From JAOUEA01 sp963797635 (GTDB taxonomy: Bacteria > Actinomycetota > UBA4738 > HRBIN12), in NCBI GenBank assembly GCA_963797635.1, contig CAWCPZ010000003.1:1-64000 (forward strand): a stretch of 64,000 nt of DNA, written 5' to 3'. The position numbers were made by a program, and so were the translations under genes. The number at the start of each line of letters is the position of its first letter. Position 1 is the stretch's first letter. The notes below the pieces were generated by a model. That model was not told the origin of the DNA. It did not search any database and was given only the letters and a program-made list of their open reading frames with translations. Of this stretch, positions 45,447 to 54,642 are shown piece after piece.

Positions 45447-45491
45447 TCATGCATGATGGCGGCGACGCTCGTCACAGGAGGCGCGAAGCCC

Positions 45492-45767
45492 ATGCTCGAG
45501 GACAACACCGGCCGGGATGATTTCGATCCGGGCCAACCGAAGGGGTCGAAGGTCAAGGCACGCACGATCCTGTTGATCGTGGTGGTCGTCGCCTTCCTGC
45601 TGTTCCTGCTCCAGAACACCGAGGAGGTGCGGATCTCGTTCACGTTCATCGAGGTCCGCGCCCCGCTGTGGCTGGCGATCGCGGTGGCCGGGCTGCTCGG
45701 CCTGGTCGCCGGGTGGTTGATGGGGCGCTTCGAGCTGGGCAAGGGGCGGATGAACAAGCAGCGTTAG
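45492..45767 (+). CDS. LapA-domain small membrane protein
   Basis: 91 residues from ATG 45492, with AGGAGG 10 bases upstream. Two helices (TILLIVVVVAFLLFLLQN and LAIAVAGLLGLVAGWLMG) flank EEVRISFTFIEVRAPLW, the LapA/YciS pattern. LapA proteins help assemble or regulate lipopolysaccharide in Gram-negatives; in Actinomycetota the role is not known. Its stop TAG and the TAA of the opposite-strand gene share bases at 45764-45767. Confidence 0.8.
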   Translation: MLEDNTGRDDFDPGQPKGSKVKARTILLIVVVVAFLLFLLQNTEEVRISFTFIEVRAPLWLAIAVAGLLGLVAGWLMGRFELGKGRMNKQR

Positions 45768-46213
45768 CGCTGAGCCATCGATTCGATCTCGGCCTTCTGC
45801 GCCAGCACCCCGTGACGCAGACCCATCTGGGCGCCACCCACCGCGTTCAGGCTGGCCGCCGCGAACCCACCGAGCGGACCTCGGAACCGGTAGTCGACCT
45901 CGTGCCGCAGCATGCTGCGCTCGTACGGCAGGGAGCCGACCGACGTCGTGACGATCGCATCGAGCAGGCCGCTCAGGTGGACCTTCGAGCGCCACGGCGG
46001 TTCCCACTCCAACACCTCGGCGCGCACCGTGGAGTTCACGCCCATGAAGCCCATCACCACGGAATAGCGGGCGCCGAGCTTCATGCCACCCTCCGGCAGG
46101 GCCACGGACACGACGTGGCGGTCCCAGTGCGGGAGGTTGCGGGGGTCGCTCGCCACCGTCCACACCTGCTCGGGCGGCGCTTCGACCTCCACCGAGAACT
46201 CGACGGTGGTCAT
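45764..46213 (-). CDS. SRPBCC (START-like) lipid-binding domain protein
   Basis: 149 residues: FSVEVEAPPEQVWTVASDPRNLPHWDRHVVSVAL is the polyketide-cyclase/SRPBCC opening, followed by ERSMLRHEVDYRFRGPLGGFAAASLN. This fold binds a hydrophobic ligand or acts as a cyclase. It starts in the stop codon of the PNPOx-like gene (ATGA overlap) and so is probably its functional partner. Confidence 0.78.
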   Translation of the reverse strand: MTTVEFSVEVEAPPEQVWTVASDPRNLPHWDRHVVSVALPEGGMKLGARYSVVMGFMGVNSTVRAEVLEWEPPWRSKVHLSGLLDAIVTTSVGSLPYERSMLRHEVDYRFRGPLGGFAAASLNAVGGAQMGLRHGVLAQKAEIESMAQR

Positions 46214-47157
46214 CCGACCGGCGCGCTCCCGCTGGACCAACCCTTCCACCAGACCAGGCGCGAGGGAACCAGGCGCACGAGCGCGTCCGAGCCCGGATGG
46301 AGTCCGGCCGCCAGGGCCTTCGCGGTCTTCGCGCCCGACCCCAGCGAATCCATGAGGTAGATCGAGCCTTCGCCCTGCACCATCGCGCCCACCATGTCTC
46401 GCGCTCGCCATTCGCTGACTTGATCGATCGTGAGCGCCATCGCCGCGTTGGGCCCGGCCCCGGCGAGCGCGAGCGTTTCGGCGGGGAGCGCGACGTAGAG
46501 CGCGGAGGGTTCGGCGAGCCACCGCGCCGGCAGCGACACCGGCCCGCGCGCGCCGGCGACGGTCAGCACGCCCTCCCCGCTGCGCCCGAGCGAGGCCGCG
46601 ATGTCGGCGGGCAACTCGGCGAGCGGATCCGGGCCCTGCTTGTGCGAGCGGAACGTCGGGTGCGACACGGCCTCGCCGCCCCAGCGACCGCGACCCTCCT
46701 GGACACCGTCCTCGTCGAGCAGCGCCGTCCGTTCGAGATCGATGCCCACGAACACCCGTCCCGGCGGCGTCCACGCCAACGGCACCTGACGGGCATCGAG
46801 GGCGTAGCCCGCGAAGAATCGAGCGTTCTTCTTGGAGAACTTCGCGGTGGCCCGCGCGATCGAGGTGGCGCCCGCGACCGCCGCGCCCCAGGTTCCGCGG
46901 TCCAGCGCGTCGTAGGTCTTGACGTGGCCGGTGAAGGTCACGGACAGCCCCCCGGAGCGGACGAGCCCCGAGACGCTGGGGTCCACCTTCCACGCGCGGG
47001 TCTTCACCGAGCCACGAGACGTGGTGAGCCAGATGCGTCCGCCCGAGGCCGCGAACACCAGCGGCGTGCAGTGCGGACCGCGCGGCGTCGCGGTGGCCAC
47101 GGCACAGAACGGCCCTTCGTCCAAGACCTGCTGGACCGCGGTCGACAGGAAGCTCAC
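46210..47157 (-). CDS. Pyridoxamine 5'-phosphate oxidase-like FMN-binding protein
   Basis: 315 residues in two related halves. The first, FCAVATATPRGPHCTPLVFAASGGRIWLTTSRGSVK, is a split-barrel PNPOx flavin-binding motif; the second contains VSLPARWLAEPSALYVALPAE. Such proteins bind FMN, F420 or heme. Substrate is not assigned. It is translationally coupled to a START-like protein downstream and lies 4 bases after a CAAX protease gene. Confidence 0.75.
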   Translation of the reverse strand: MSFLSTAVQQVLDEGPFCAVATATPRGPHCTPLVFAASGGRIWLTTSRGSVKTRAWKVDPSVSGLVRSGGLSVTFTGHVKTYDALDRGTWGAAVAGATSIARATAKFSKKNARFFAGYALDARQVPLAWTPPGRVFVGIDLERTALLDEDGVQEGRGRWGGEAVSHPTFRSHKQGPDPLAELPADIAASLGRSGEGVLTVAGARGPVSLPARWLAEPSALYVALPAETLALAGAGPNAAMALTIDQVSEWRARDMVGAMVQGEGSIYLMDSLGSGAKTAKALAAGLHPGSDALVRLVPSRLVWWKGWSSGSAPVG

Positions 47158-47161
47158 GCGT

Positions 47162-47815
47162 TCACCTCTCTCCGGTCTGAGCGTCGGAACGGAACCGGAA
47201 CCTGGGTCGGCCGGCTCCCGGCGGCAGCGCGAGCATCAACCCCGTCCACAGGATATGGCTCGCGAGACTCGCCAGCACGCCGCCCGACCACCAGGCGAGC
47301 CCGGTCCACAGCGCCCCGCCCACCACGGCGCCCGCCACGATCGGCAGCGAGCGGCTCGAGATGTTGGCCACGACGTACCCGACCCAGGCGGCCACCGCGG
47401 CCGCCCCCGCAGCCATCGCCACGGCCAGGCGGCCCTGGACGAGCCCCCGCCAGAAGAGCTCTTCCGACGGGACCATGATCACCAGGGACAACAACAGCGA
47501 GCGCCTGAGCGACACCTCGGCGGCCTCGGAGTACTTCTCCACGACGTCGCGCCGGAACGGCTCCCAATGCGCTGCAGCCCAGACGAAGACACGGGTGCTC
47601 AGGAAGAGCGCGAGGCCACTGGCCAGGCCGGCGGCCAGCGCCGTCGTCACCGTGACCTCGGCAGCGGCCACCGGAGGCCGGGCCAGCACCGCCGCCACCC
47701 CCATCGTGCCGAGCACGATCGGCATCAGGCGCCAGACGTCGCGCCCGCGCGCGGAGACGAACCACCACCCCACGATCTCGGCGAGCAGCCCGGCGACCAT
47801 GACGGCCCACTGCAT
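47162..47815 (-). CDS. CPBP/CAAX-type intramembrane metalloprotease
   Basis: 217 residues with about six helices and the CPBP motifs: SEELFWRGLVQG (EExxxR) and SHILWTGLML (HxxxN/D-like). Family members cleave prenylated or membrane proteins and often act in immunity to bacteriocins. The substrate is unknown. It precedes the PNPOx-like gene on the same strand and may be co-transcribed with it. Confidence 0.78.
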   Translation of the reverse strand: MQWAVMVAGLLAEIVGWWFVSARGRDVWRLMPIVLGTMGVAAVLARPPVAAAEVTVTTALAAGLASGLALFLSTRVFVWAAAHWEPFRRDVVEKYSEAAEVSLRRSLLLSLVIMVPSEELFWRGLVQGRLAVAMAAGAAAVAAWVGYVVANISSRSLPIVAGAVVGGALWTGLAWWSGGVLASLASHILWTGLMLALPPGAGRPRFRFRSDAQTGER

Positions 47816-47818
47816 CGC

Positions 47819-48595
47819 TCAGCCCAGGAACCTGGTCTTGAAGGCGACCTCCGCGGTGAAGCCCGTCACGACCGCGAGGTAGTAGAAGCCGGTGGCCGAC
47901 TGCACGGCGGAGGCGCGTTCACCCTTGAGCGCGGCGCGCGTGAGCACCGCGATCAACGCCGTCGTTCCCACCATGCCCAGCGCGATCCACGGCGCGAGCG
48001 CGCCGGCCGTGAGCAACGGGTTGAGCGAGCCGGAGTCGGCGGTGGCCGAGAACCCGCCCGAGATGACCGCGACCGCCTCGACGCCCACCGCGATCAGCAT
48101 CGCCGTCGTGTACCGGTTGATCGGTCCTCGAGGCAATCCCCGGTCCGTGAGGTACCAGTGGCCCAGCAGCAGCCCGTCCGTGATGGTTCCCAGGAACGCC
48201 GCGCCCGCCAGCAGCTGGAACAGCGAGAGCGCGTAGGCCTGCCGGCCGGTACCCGCCATCGCCACGAGCACCGCGATCGACAGGGGCACGCTGAGCAGTC
48301 CCACCACCCTGGCCACCGTCTGCTGCTTGGCCAGCATCAGCAGGAACGTCACGCCCACCGCGACCGCCGTGGCGAGCGCGAGCCGCACCGACCAGAGCCC
48401 GGCGTCCTCGCCCGGCACCAGGGCGACCTTCGCCGACCACCACGCGGCGACGGCCAGCACCAGCAGGATCGAGGACGTGAGGGTGAAGAACCCGCGCTTG
48501 ACCTCGTTCCACAACGGGACGCACCACAGGAACGCCAGCGAGCCGGCGACCGCCTCCGCCAGCACGAGCGCCATGTACCCTGCCGCGCCGGTCAC
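47819..48595 (-). CDS. Polytopic membrane protein of unknown function
   Basis: 258 residues, about eight hydrophobic helices with short loops. Visible features include CVPLWNEVKRGFF, YLTDRGLPRGPINRYT and FYYLAVVTGFTAEVAF. It has the look of a DmsC- or NrfD-like anchor, but no cofactor ligand pattern is convincing. The GTG start lies 89 bases from the divergent methyltransferase. Confidence 0.65.
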   Translation of the reverse strand: MTGAAGYMALVLAEAVAGSLAFLWCVPLWNEVKRGFFTLTSSILLVLAVAAWWSAKVALVPGEDAGLWSVRLALATAVAVGVTFLLMLAKQQTVARVVGLLSVPLSIAVLVAMAGTGRQAYALSLFQLLAGAAFLGTITDGLLLGHWYLTDRGLPRGPINRYTTAMLIAVGVEAVAVISGGFSATADSGSLNPLLTAGALAPWIALGMVGTTALIAVLTRAALKGERASAVQSATGFYYLAVVTGFTAEVAFKTRFLG

Positions 48596-48684
48596 CTGTT
48601 CGCATCCCGCATACGGCTCGACAGCCTACCCGGCACCCGGGCGCGGCTTCGTTGGCGGCGACGCCCGGTAGGCTGACGGGCCAC

Positions 48685-49476
48685 ATGGACGATTGGCGCA
48701 GCTACGACGACGTCGCCGAGACCTACGAACGCGTGCATGCGTCGCGGTTCGTCCAGGTCGCCGACGACCTGGTTGCGCAGGCCGGGATCGGCGAAGGTCA
48801 CCTCCTCCTCGACATCGGCACCGGGACCGGGATCGCCGCCGAGGCGGCCACGAAGGTGGGCGCCCGCGTCGTCGGGATCGACGAATCGATGGGCATGTTG
48901 CACGTGGCCCGCCGTCAGCGTCCCGCCGAGGCCGTGGCGGCGGCCGAGGCGATCGACCTGCCGTTCCGCGATGCGGTGTTCGACGCCGCCATCGGCAGCT
49001 TCGTGCTGGCGCACTTCACGAAGTACGAGACCGCGATCTTCGATGCGATGCGCGTGTTGAAGGTCGGAGGCACGATCGGGTTCTCGTCGTGGTCCGACGG
49101 CGTCGACGCCTACCAGACGGCGTGGAGCGAACTGGTGGAGTCGGTGGTGCCGCGCGAGATCCTCGAGCCCGCCTACGCCGAAGCTCGGCCCTGGCACGAC
49201 AAGTTCCGCAAGCGCGACCAGATCGAAGAGGTGCTGATCGACGCCGGCCTCCGCCATGTGCGCACCGAGGTCCGCAAGTACCGGTGGGTGTACGGCCGCG
49301 AGGAGTACATCGACGGGATGAGCGTGTTCGCCTCGGGCCGGTTCGTGCGCGAGATGCTGGGCGCCTCCGGCTGGGATGCGTTCCGGGCGAGGGCCTCGGC
49401 CGTGTTCGCCGAACGCTTCCCCGATCCGCTGAACGACTTCCGCGAGGTCATCCTGTCGACCGCCGTCAAGGTGTGA
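48685..49476 (+). CDS. SAM-dependent methyltransferase, class I
   Basis: 263 residues: motif I LLLDIGTGTGIAAEAATKVG, acidic motif II VVGIDES, and VFDAAIGSFVLAHF, the UbiE/COQ5-like layout. It methylates an unknown small molecule or quinone. ATG 48685 (MDDWRSYDDVAETYERVHA) is the natural family start. It diverges from the membrane protein gene and converges on a secreted hypothetical. Confidence 0.85.
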   Translation: MDDWRSYDDVAETYERVHASRFVQVADDLVAQAGIGEGHLLLDIGTGTGIAAEAATKVGARVVGIDESMGMLHVARRQRPAEAVAAAEAIDLPFRDAVFDAAIGSFVLAHFTKYETAIFDAMRVLKVGGTIGFSSWSDGVDAYQTAWSELVESVVPREILEPAYAEARPWHDKFRKRDQIEEVLIDAGLRHVRTEVRKYRWVYGREEYIDGMSVFASGRFVREMLGASGWDAFRARASAVFAERFPDPLNDFREVILSTAVKV

Positions 49477-49482
49477 ACCGCA

Positions 49483-50196
49483 TCACGGCTGGAACCGTCG
49501 CTTCTCACAGCCGAGCTCGCCGGGCCACAGGCCCTCGAACCGCGAGAGGCAGTGGTTGAACGAGGTCCATGGCGACGCCGTGAGGTCCTGGGCCCTGAGC
49601 TCGTCGAACGGACACGGATCGTGGATCACGTCGAGGACGAGTTCGATGCCCTCGCGGCGCCACCGGTAGACGCCATGCGTCGTCGGGCAGCTCGGATCGT
49701 TCGAGAACGTCACGCGGTGGCCCTCGACGGCGAAGAATCCCAGCGATCGGAAATCGGACAGCTGGTGATGCAGGAAGTACCGGCCATGGAACAGGATCAG
49801 CGTGCTGACCCCGGCTTCGATGCGGAAGGGGATGCAGCGCAGGCAGCGGATCGGCAGCGCGACCGCCGGTTGTCCGAGACCTTCGAGCGGCGTGATCTTC
49901 AGGTATGCCCCGTCGATCGGTGATGCTGCTTCCGGCGGGATCGGACGGGTGTAGGGATAGGGCAGCTCGGCAGGGTCGAGATCGTCGAGGCCGATGCCGG
50001 GTTCCTCCTGGTAGACGCCGCCGACGTTCGTGAGTCGTTCGGTCACCGGTGCCAGTGAGGCGGAGGCGCGCGGCGAGCCGGTCGGTCCGCCTCCCTCCTC
50101 GCCGATCGAGATCGCGGCCACCACGACCAGCAGCACGACGGCGACCAGACCGGCGCCGATCGCTCGCCGATCGAGCCCGTGGGTGCGTCCGCTCAC
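49483..50196 (-). CDS. Exported protein of unknown function
   Basis: 237 residues from GTG 50194-50196: one N-terminal helix (RAIGAGLVAVVLLVVVAAISI), then a Ser/Ala/Pro-rich linker and a folded domain with CLRCIPFRIEAG, GRYFLHHQLSDF and FSNDPSCPTTHGVYRWRREG. Paired Cys residues could form disulfides outside the cell. I do not recognise a family. The start overlaps the stop of the PIG-L deacetylase gene by 4 bases. Confidence 0.7.
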   Translation of the reverse strand: MSGRTHGLDRRAIGAGLVAVVLLVVVAAISIGEEGGGPTGSPRASASLAPVTERLTNVGGVYQEEPGIGLDDLDPAELPYPYTRPIPPEAASPIDGAYLKITPLEGLGQPAVALPIRCLRCIPFRIEAGVSTLILFHGRYFLHHQLSDFRSLGFFAVEGHRVTFSNDPSCPTTHGVYRWRREGIELVLDVIHDPCPFDELRAQDLTASPWTSFNHCLSRFEGLWPGELGCEKRRFQP

Positions 50197-50924
50197 CGGA
50201 GATCCAGGACGCGGAACTCCTCGGCGTGGGTGACGCCGATCTTCTCGCCGGCCTTCACCGCGTCCTCGGCCAGGAACTCCTCGAAGAACCGGATCCCCTC
50301 GGCGAGCTGGCTCGCGTGCTCGGCGAGGGCGTCCACCTTCGCGCGGAAATGCTCGCTGATGTCCTCGACGTGGTTCGGTTCGTCCGTCCACCCGAGCCAG
50401 ACATCGGTCACCTCCTGGATCTCCAGACCCTCCCCGAGATGTTCCGAGTGGAAGTGCGGGTTGCCCGAACCCGGGAACACCGAGTCGAGCGCGATGAACC
50501 CGGCGGTGCGATGGTCGGAGTGGTTGTAGTAGCTGTCCCTGAAGAAGATCAGCGTCGGATCACAGGACAGGAGCGTTTCGGCTCGGACCTCGCGGACACG
50601 CCGGGTCACGGCCTCGCGGACGTCGTCGGTGTTCTCCAGCTCGCCGTCGTGGATGCTGAGGATCCTGACGCTCGCCAACCCGAGGACCTCGCCCGCGGCC
50701 ACCGTCTCGGTGTAGCGGATGCGCGCGAGGTCCTCACGATCCTGCGCGGGGTCGCTCGAGCCACGGTCGCCGTTCGTCAGCACCAGCAGATGGACCTCGC
50801 GGCCGGCGGCGCACCACTTCGCGATCGTGCCGCCGACCGAGATCTCCGCGTCGTCGGGATGGGCGAAGACCGCGAGCACCGGGCCGGTGCGCGGCTCCGA
50901 TGTCGGGCGTTCGGCGTCAGCCAC
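50193..50924 (-). CDS. PIG-L/LmbE family N-acetylglucosaminyl deacetylase-like
   Basis: 243 residues with the zinc motifs VFAHPDDAEISVGGTIA (HPDD) and YYNHSDHRTAG (HxxDH). Family members remove acetyl from GlcNAc-type substrates; in Actinomycetota MshB and Mca act in mycothiol metabolism, but this copy is not assignable to either. GTG 50922-50924 is preferred; residues upstream overlap the aminopeptidase end. It is co-directional with pepA upstream. Confidence 0.82.
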   Translation of the reverse strand: MADAERPTSEPRTGPVLAVFAHPDDAEISVGGTIAKWCAAGREVHLLVLTNGDRGSSDPAQDREDLARIRYTETVAAGEVLGLASVRILSIHDGELENTDDVREAVTRRVREVRAETLLSCDPTLIFFRDSYYNHSDHRTAGFIALDSVFPGSGNPHFHSEHLGEGLEIQEVTDVWLGWTDEPNHVEDISEHFRAKVDALAEHASQLAEGIRFFEEFLAEDAVKAGEKIGVTHAEEFRVLDLR

Positions 50925-50934
50925 GACCCGCCCC

Positions 50935-52414
50935 TCAGGCTCCGGCGCGGTCCAGCACGAACCGCACCAGGGTGCGCACGGGCACGCCGGTGGCCCCACG
51001 CGGTCCGAGATCGTGAGCGCGATCGGTGAACGCCGGCCCCGCGATGTCCACGTGCACCCACGGCGTCTGACCGACGAACTCGGCCAGGAACCAGGCCGCC
51101 GTGATGGCGCCGCCCCAGCGGTCGCCGATGTTCTTGATGTCGGCCACCGGCGAATCGATCAACGCCCGGTAGTCCTTGAACAGCGGCATCTCCCACATCG
51201 GCTCTCCGACGGCATCGCCGGCAGCGACGAGGTCGGCGGCCAGGTCACGATCGTTGCCGAACGCGCCGGAGATGCGGTCGCCCAACGCCACCATGCAGGC
51301 GCCCGTGAGCGTCGCCGTGTCGATGATCAGCTGCGGCTTCTTCTCGGCGAGGTAGGCGAGCGCGTCCGCCAGCACGAGGCGGCCCTCCGCGTCGGTGTTG
51401 AGCACCTCCGACGTGGTGCCGCCACGGTGGGTGATGACGTCGCCGGGCTTCTGCGCCGAACCACTCGGCATGTTCTCGCTGCAGGGGATCGCGGCGATCA
51501 CGTTGATCTTCGGCTTCAGCTGGGCGATCACCTTCATCGTGGCCAGGATCGAGGCCGCACCGCCCATGTCGTCCTTCATCGTCTCCATGCCTTTGGCGTC
51601 CTTGATCGACAGGCCGCCCGAGTCGAACGCGATGCCCTTGCCGGTGAGCGCGATCGGCGTCGCCCGTCCCGCGCCGGTGTACTTCAGTTCGATCAGGCGC
51701 GGCGGGTTCACGCTGCCCTTGCCCACGCCCAGGATGCCGTTGAAGCCGCCGTCGGCCAGTTGCTTCTCGTTCCAGATCTTGCACGTGAGACCGACCTGCT
51801 TCGCCATGGCCTGGGCCTCGCGAGCGATCTCGGCGGGCGGCATGTCGCCGGCGGGGATGTTCACGAGGTCGCGCGCCCACGAGACGGCCTCGACGAGGGT
51901 GGCGGCCTGCTTCACCGCGGCGTTCAGCGGCTTGGCGTCCCACCGGGCCGGCCCCACGGCCGTGATGCGACGCAGGTCCTTGCCGTCGGCCTTCTTCGTC
52001 CGGTACCGGTCGAAGCGGTAGGCCCCCAGGCCGAGCCCTTCGATGCACGCGCCGACCGCGTCGGCCGCCTGCTTGGCGCTGAACACCGTCGGGAAGGTCG
52101 TGGCCACCGTGCCGAAGCGCCTTGCGGTGCCGGCCGCACGGCCGAGCGCCCGCCGGGCCGCATCCACCGTGAACTCGGCCTTCGGACCGACACCCACCAG
52201 CAGCACCGCACCCGCGGCGAACCGGTCGCCGCGTTCGGGCCGTGACGAGCAGGTGCTCGCCCTTCTTGCCGGTCAGCTTGGCCCCCGCGTACGCGTCAGC
52301 CAAGCCCATCTCACGCACGCCCGGGCCCGGAGCCGGCCCTTGGAACACCGGCACGATCAGCAACCCGGTCCGGATCTCACCCGGCGCATCACTGGAGTAG
52401 GAGTACGTGGTCAC
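50935..52414 (-). CDS. pepA: Leucyl aminopeptidase (M17 family, one frameshift)
   Basis: About 493 residues, normal for M17. Metal-site motifs: GKGIAFDSGGLSIKDAKGME, MKDDMGGAAS and the signature NTDAEGRLVLADAL. The enzyme uses two metals to release N-terminal residues from peptides. The N-terminus from GTG 52414 (TTYSYSSDAPGEIRTGLL) reads to about 52235, then the frame changes and resumes at AVLLVGVGPKAEFTV. Bridging the shift gives a normal protein, so it is most likely an error. Confidence 0.88.
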
Positions 52415-52534
52415 GGATCGGCGCTCCTTCGATTCGATGGCGAAGAGCGAAGTGTAGTGCGCGGGCACATCGTCCGACGGGCCCTCCGCGGCAACCCACC
52501 GCGAAGGGTGGTCCCACCGGTAGGCTGGGTTCCG

Positions 52535-52864
52535 ATGAAGACCAAGGACATCCGCGACCTGGTGTGGTTCAACGAGGACGAGGCCCGCACCGAGACCCTG
52601 TTCGAAACCGACCACCTGTGGTCCCAGGTCATCTGCCTCCAGAACAACCAGGGCATCGGCCCGCTCAGCGATCCCACCTCCGATGCGCAGGTCACCGTGC
52701 TGGCGGGTGCCGTGGCAGCCCAGGCCGGCCAGGGGCGGGCGCGCATGGGGCAGTGGGAGACGATCGTCGTGCCCGCCGGCACCGAGCTCACCCTGCGCAA
52801 CGCCTCGGAGGAGCCGACGGTCGTGATGCTGACGCTGGCGCCGCCCCCGGCACCCGGCATCTAG
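52535..52864 (+). CDS. Small cupin-like protein
   Basis: 109 residues: LFETDHLWSQVICLQNNQGIGP, then VTVLAGAVAAQAGQGRARMGQWETIVVPAGTELTLRNASEEPTVVMLTL. The strand pattern and GxW/VPAG spacing fit a single cupin barrel, but the His cluster is poor, so it may not bind a metal in the usual way. No function is assigned. It diverges from pepA. Confidence 0.7.
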   Translation: MKTKDIRDLVWFNEDEARTETLFETDHLWSQVICLQNNQGIGPLSDPTSDAQVTVLAGAVAAQAGQGRARMGQWETIVVPAGTELTLRNASEEPTVVMLTLAPPPAPGI

Positions 52865-52889
52865 GCTCCGACGTCACCCTGGCGGCGGA

Positions 52890-53342
52890 TCAGGTCCGAG
52901 CGGGGCCCAGCGCGATCACGTGACGGCGCAGCCCCTCCATGGCCCGGCCCATCAGCGCCCGCATCACCGGGCGGTAGCACCGGGCCGCGAGGTCGCCCAC
53001 CAACGGCACCGCCAGTTCGATGTCCTCGAGCCAGGTGAACGCCGTCCCGCCATCGACCGGTTCCAGCGTCCACGTCCCCACCCCCGAGACCAGGCTCCCG
53101 TGCCGGATCTCGAGGCGACGGGGCGGATCCCACGCGGTGACCTCCATCGGCTCCATGAACGCGGGGACGCCGAACAACCGGGTCCGCACCGCCAGGCGGA
53201 CGCCGATCCCTTCGCGCCGGTCGGACACCACGGTCACGGAGTCGGCGTCGAGCATCCAATCGGCCTGGCGCTCCCAGTCCATCAGGACGCTCCACGCCTC
53301 GGCGGGCGTCGTGGGGAGCACGACCGTGCGTTCCACCTGCAT
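52890..53342 (-). CDS. SRPBCC domain protein
   Basis: 150 residues: VERTVVLPTTPAEAWSVLMDWERQADWM, REGIGVRLAVRTRLFG and FTWLEDIELAVP. Coenzyme Q-binding/cyclase-type START-like domain with unknown ligand. Related in fold to the protein at 45764-46213 but clearly distinct. It converges with the cupin-like gene and diverges from hutI. Confidence 0.78.
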   Translation of the reverse strand: MQVERTVVLPTTPAEAWSVLMDWERQADWMLDADSVTVVSDRREGIGVRLAVRTRLFGVPAFMEPMEVTAWDPPRRLEIRHGSLVSGVGTWTLEPVDGGTAFTWLEDIELAVPLVGDLAARCYRPVMRALMGRAMEGLRRHVIALGPART

Positions 53343-53406
53343 CCCCGCGAGTGTAGGCAGGGAGCCGGCAGGGTCCATGCCGGGCGATGCCGCTAGGCTT
53401 CGCGCC

Positions 53407-54642
53407 ATGACCCGGGGTGCGGCGATCGCGGCGAGCATGGCCACGGCCACCGGACCCCTGCCCGTGCGCGGGCCCGCGCTGAGCGCCGAGGTCACCGCGC
53501 CGGGCGCGATCTCGTGGGACGACGACGGCATCATCACCTACGCGGGTCCGGCTGAGGGCCTCCCGTCCGCTCCCACGATCGGCCGGGCCGACCGAGGCTG
53601 CCTGGTGCCGGGCTTCGTGGACTGTCACGTGCACCTGCCCTTCGCGGGATGGCGTGCGGACGAGTTCGAGGCACGGCTGCGCGGCGTGAGCTACGCCGAG
53701 CTCCACGGCGAGGACGGCGGGATCTTCCGCTCGAGCCGTCAGCTCGCCGCGGCGAGCGACGACGAGGTGCTCGAGTTCTGCCGGCCGCTCGTGGCCGAGA
53801 TGCTGGCGCACGGCACCACCGCACTCGAGCTCAAGACGGGATACGGCCTCTCGGTCGAGGCCGAGCTCCGACAGGCGCGGCTCGCCCGGCGCCTCGCCGA
53901 CGAGGTGGCCGCTCAGGTGTGCACGGTGACCCTGCTCGCCTGCCACGCGGTGCCGCCGGGGATGCAGCGGACGGACTGGGTGCGCCTGGCGTGTGAGGAG
54001 CTGATCCCGACGGCGGCCGCCGAAGGCCTCGCCGACGCCGTCGACATCTACGTCGAATCGATCGCGTTCTCCCTCGAGGATCTCGAAGCGGTCGCCGCGG
54101 CTGCGGGGAACGCGGGACTCCCCCTGCGCGTGCACGCCGATCAACTCGGTGCCACGGGCGCCGCTTCCGCAGCCGTCGCGCTGGGGGCTCGCAGCGCCGA
54201 TCACCTCAACCACGCCGACGAGGCCGCGGTGTCGGCGTTGGGATCGGCGCCGGCCACGGCCGCCGTCCTGCTGCCCGCGTCGACGTTCTTCCTGCGTGCC
54301 GGAGCGCCACCGGCGGCGGCGCTCCTGGCAGCCGGGGCGGCGCCGGCGATCGCCACGGACTTCAATCCGGGTACCTCACCGGTGTGCTCGATGCCCGAGG
54401 TGATCGCGATGGCGTGCACGCTCTACGGGTTCGAACCGCTGCAGGCGCTGACGGCCGCCACCGCGAACCCGGCGTGGGTCCTCGGGCTCGGCGACCGGCT
54501 GGGCACGCTCGAGCCCGGCAAGCGCGCGGACTTCCTCCTGCTCGACACGCCCACGTTCGCCGGTGTGCCGTACCGCCCGGGCCACGATCCCGTGTCGGCG
54601 ACGTTCGTCGGCGGCGAGCTCGCGTGGGGTCGCGTCAGCTAG
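53407..54642 (+). CDS. hutI: Imidazolonepropionase
   Basis: 411 residues, amidohydrolase fold: VPGFVDCHVHLPFAGWRADEFEARLRG, ELKTGYGLS, LLACHAVPPG, the second metal His in VHADQLG and ATDFNPGTSPVCSM. It opens 4-imidazolone-5-propanoate to N-formimino-L-glutamate, the third step of histidine breakdown. Complete, ending in ATFVGGELAWGRVS and TAG. A monooxygenase remnant in the same frame follows immediately. hutH and hutU lie on the opposite strand. Confidence 0.94.
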   Translation: MTRGAAIAASMATATGPLPVRGPALSAEVTAPGAISWDDDGIITYAGPAEGLPSAPTIGRADRGCLVPGFVDCHVHLPFAGWRADEFEARLRGVSYAELHGEDGGIFRSSRQLAAASDDEVLEFCRPLVAEMLAHGTTALELKTGYGLSVEAELRQARLARRLADEVAAQVCTVTLLACHAVPPGMQRTDWVRLACEELIPTAAAEGLADAVDIYVESIAFSLEDLEAVAAAAGNAGLPLRVHADQLGATGAASAAVALGARSADHLNHADEAAVSALGSAPATAAVLLPASTFFLRAGAPPAAALLAAGAAPAIATDFNPGTSPVCSMPEVIAMACTLYGFEPLQALTAATANPAWVLGLGDRLGTLEPGKRADFLLLDTPTFAGVPYRPGHDPVSATFVGGELAWGRVS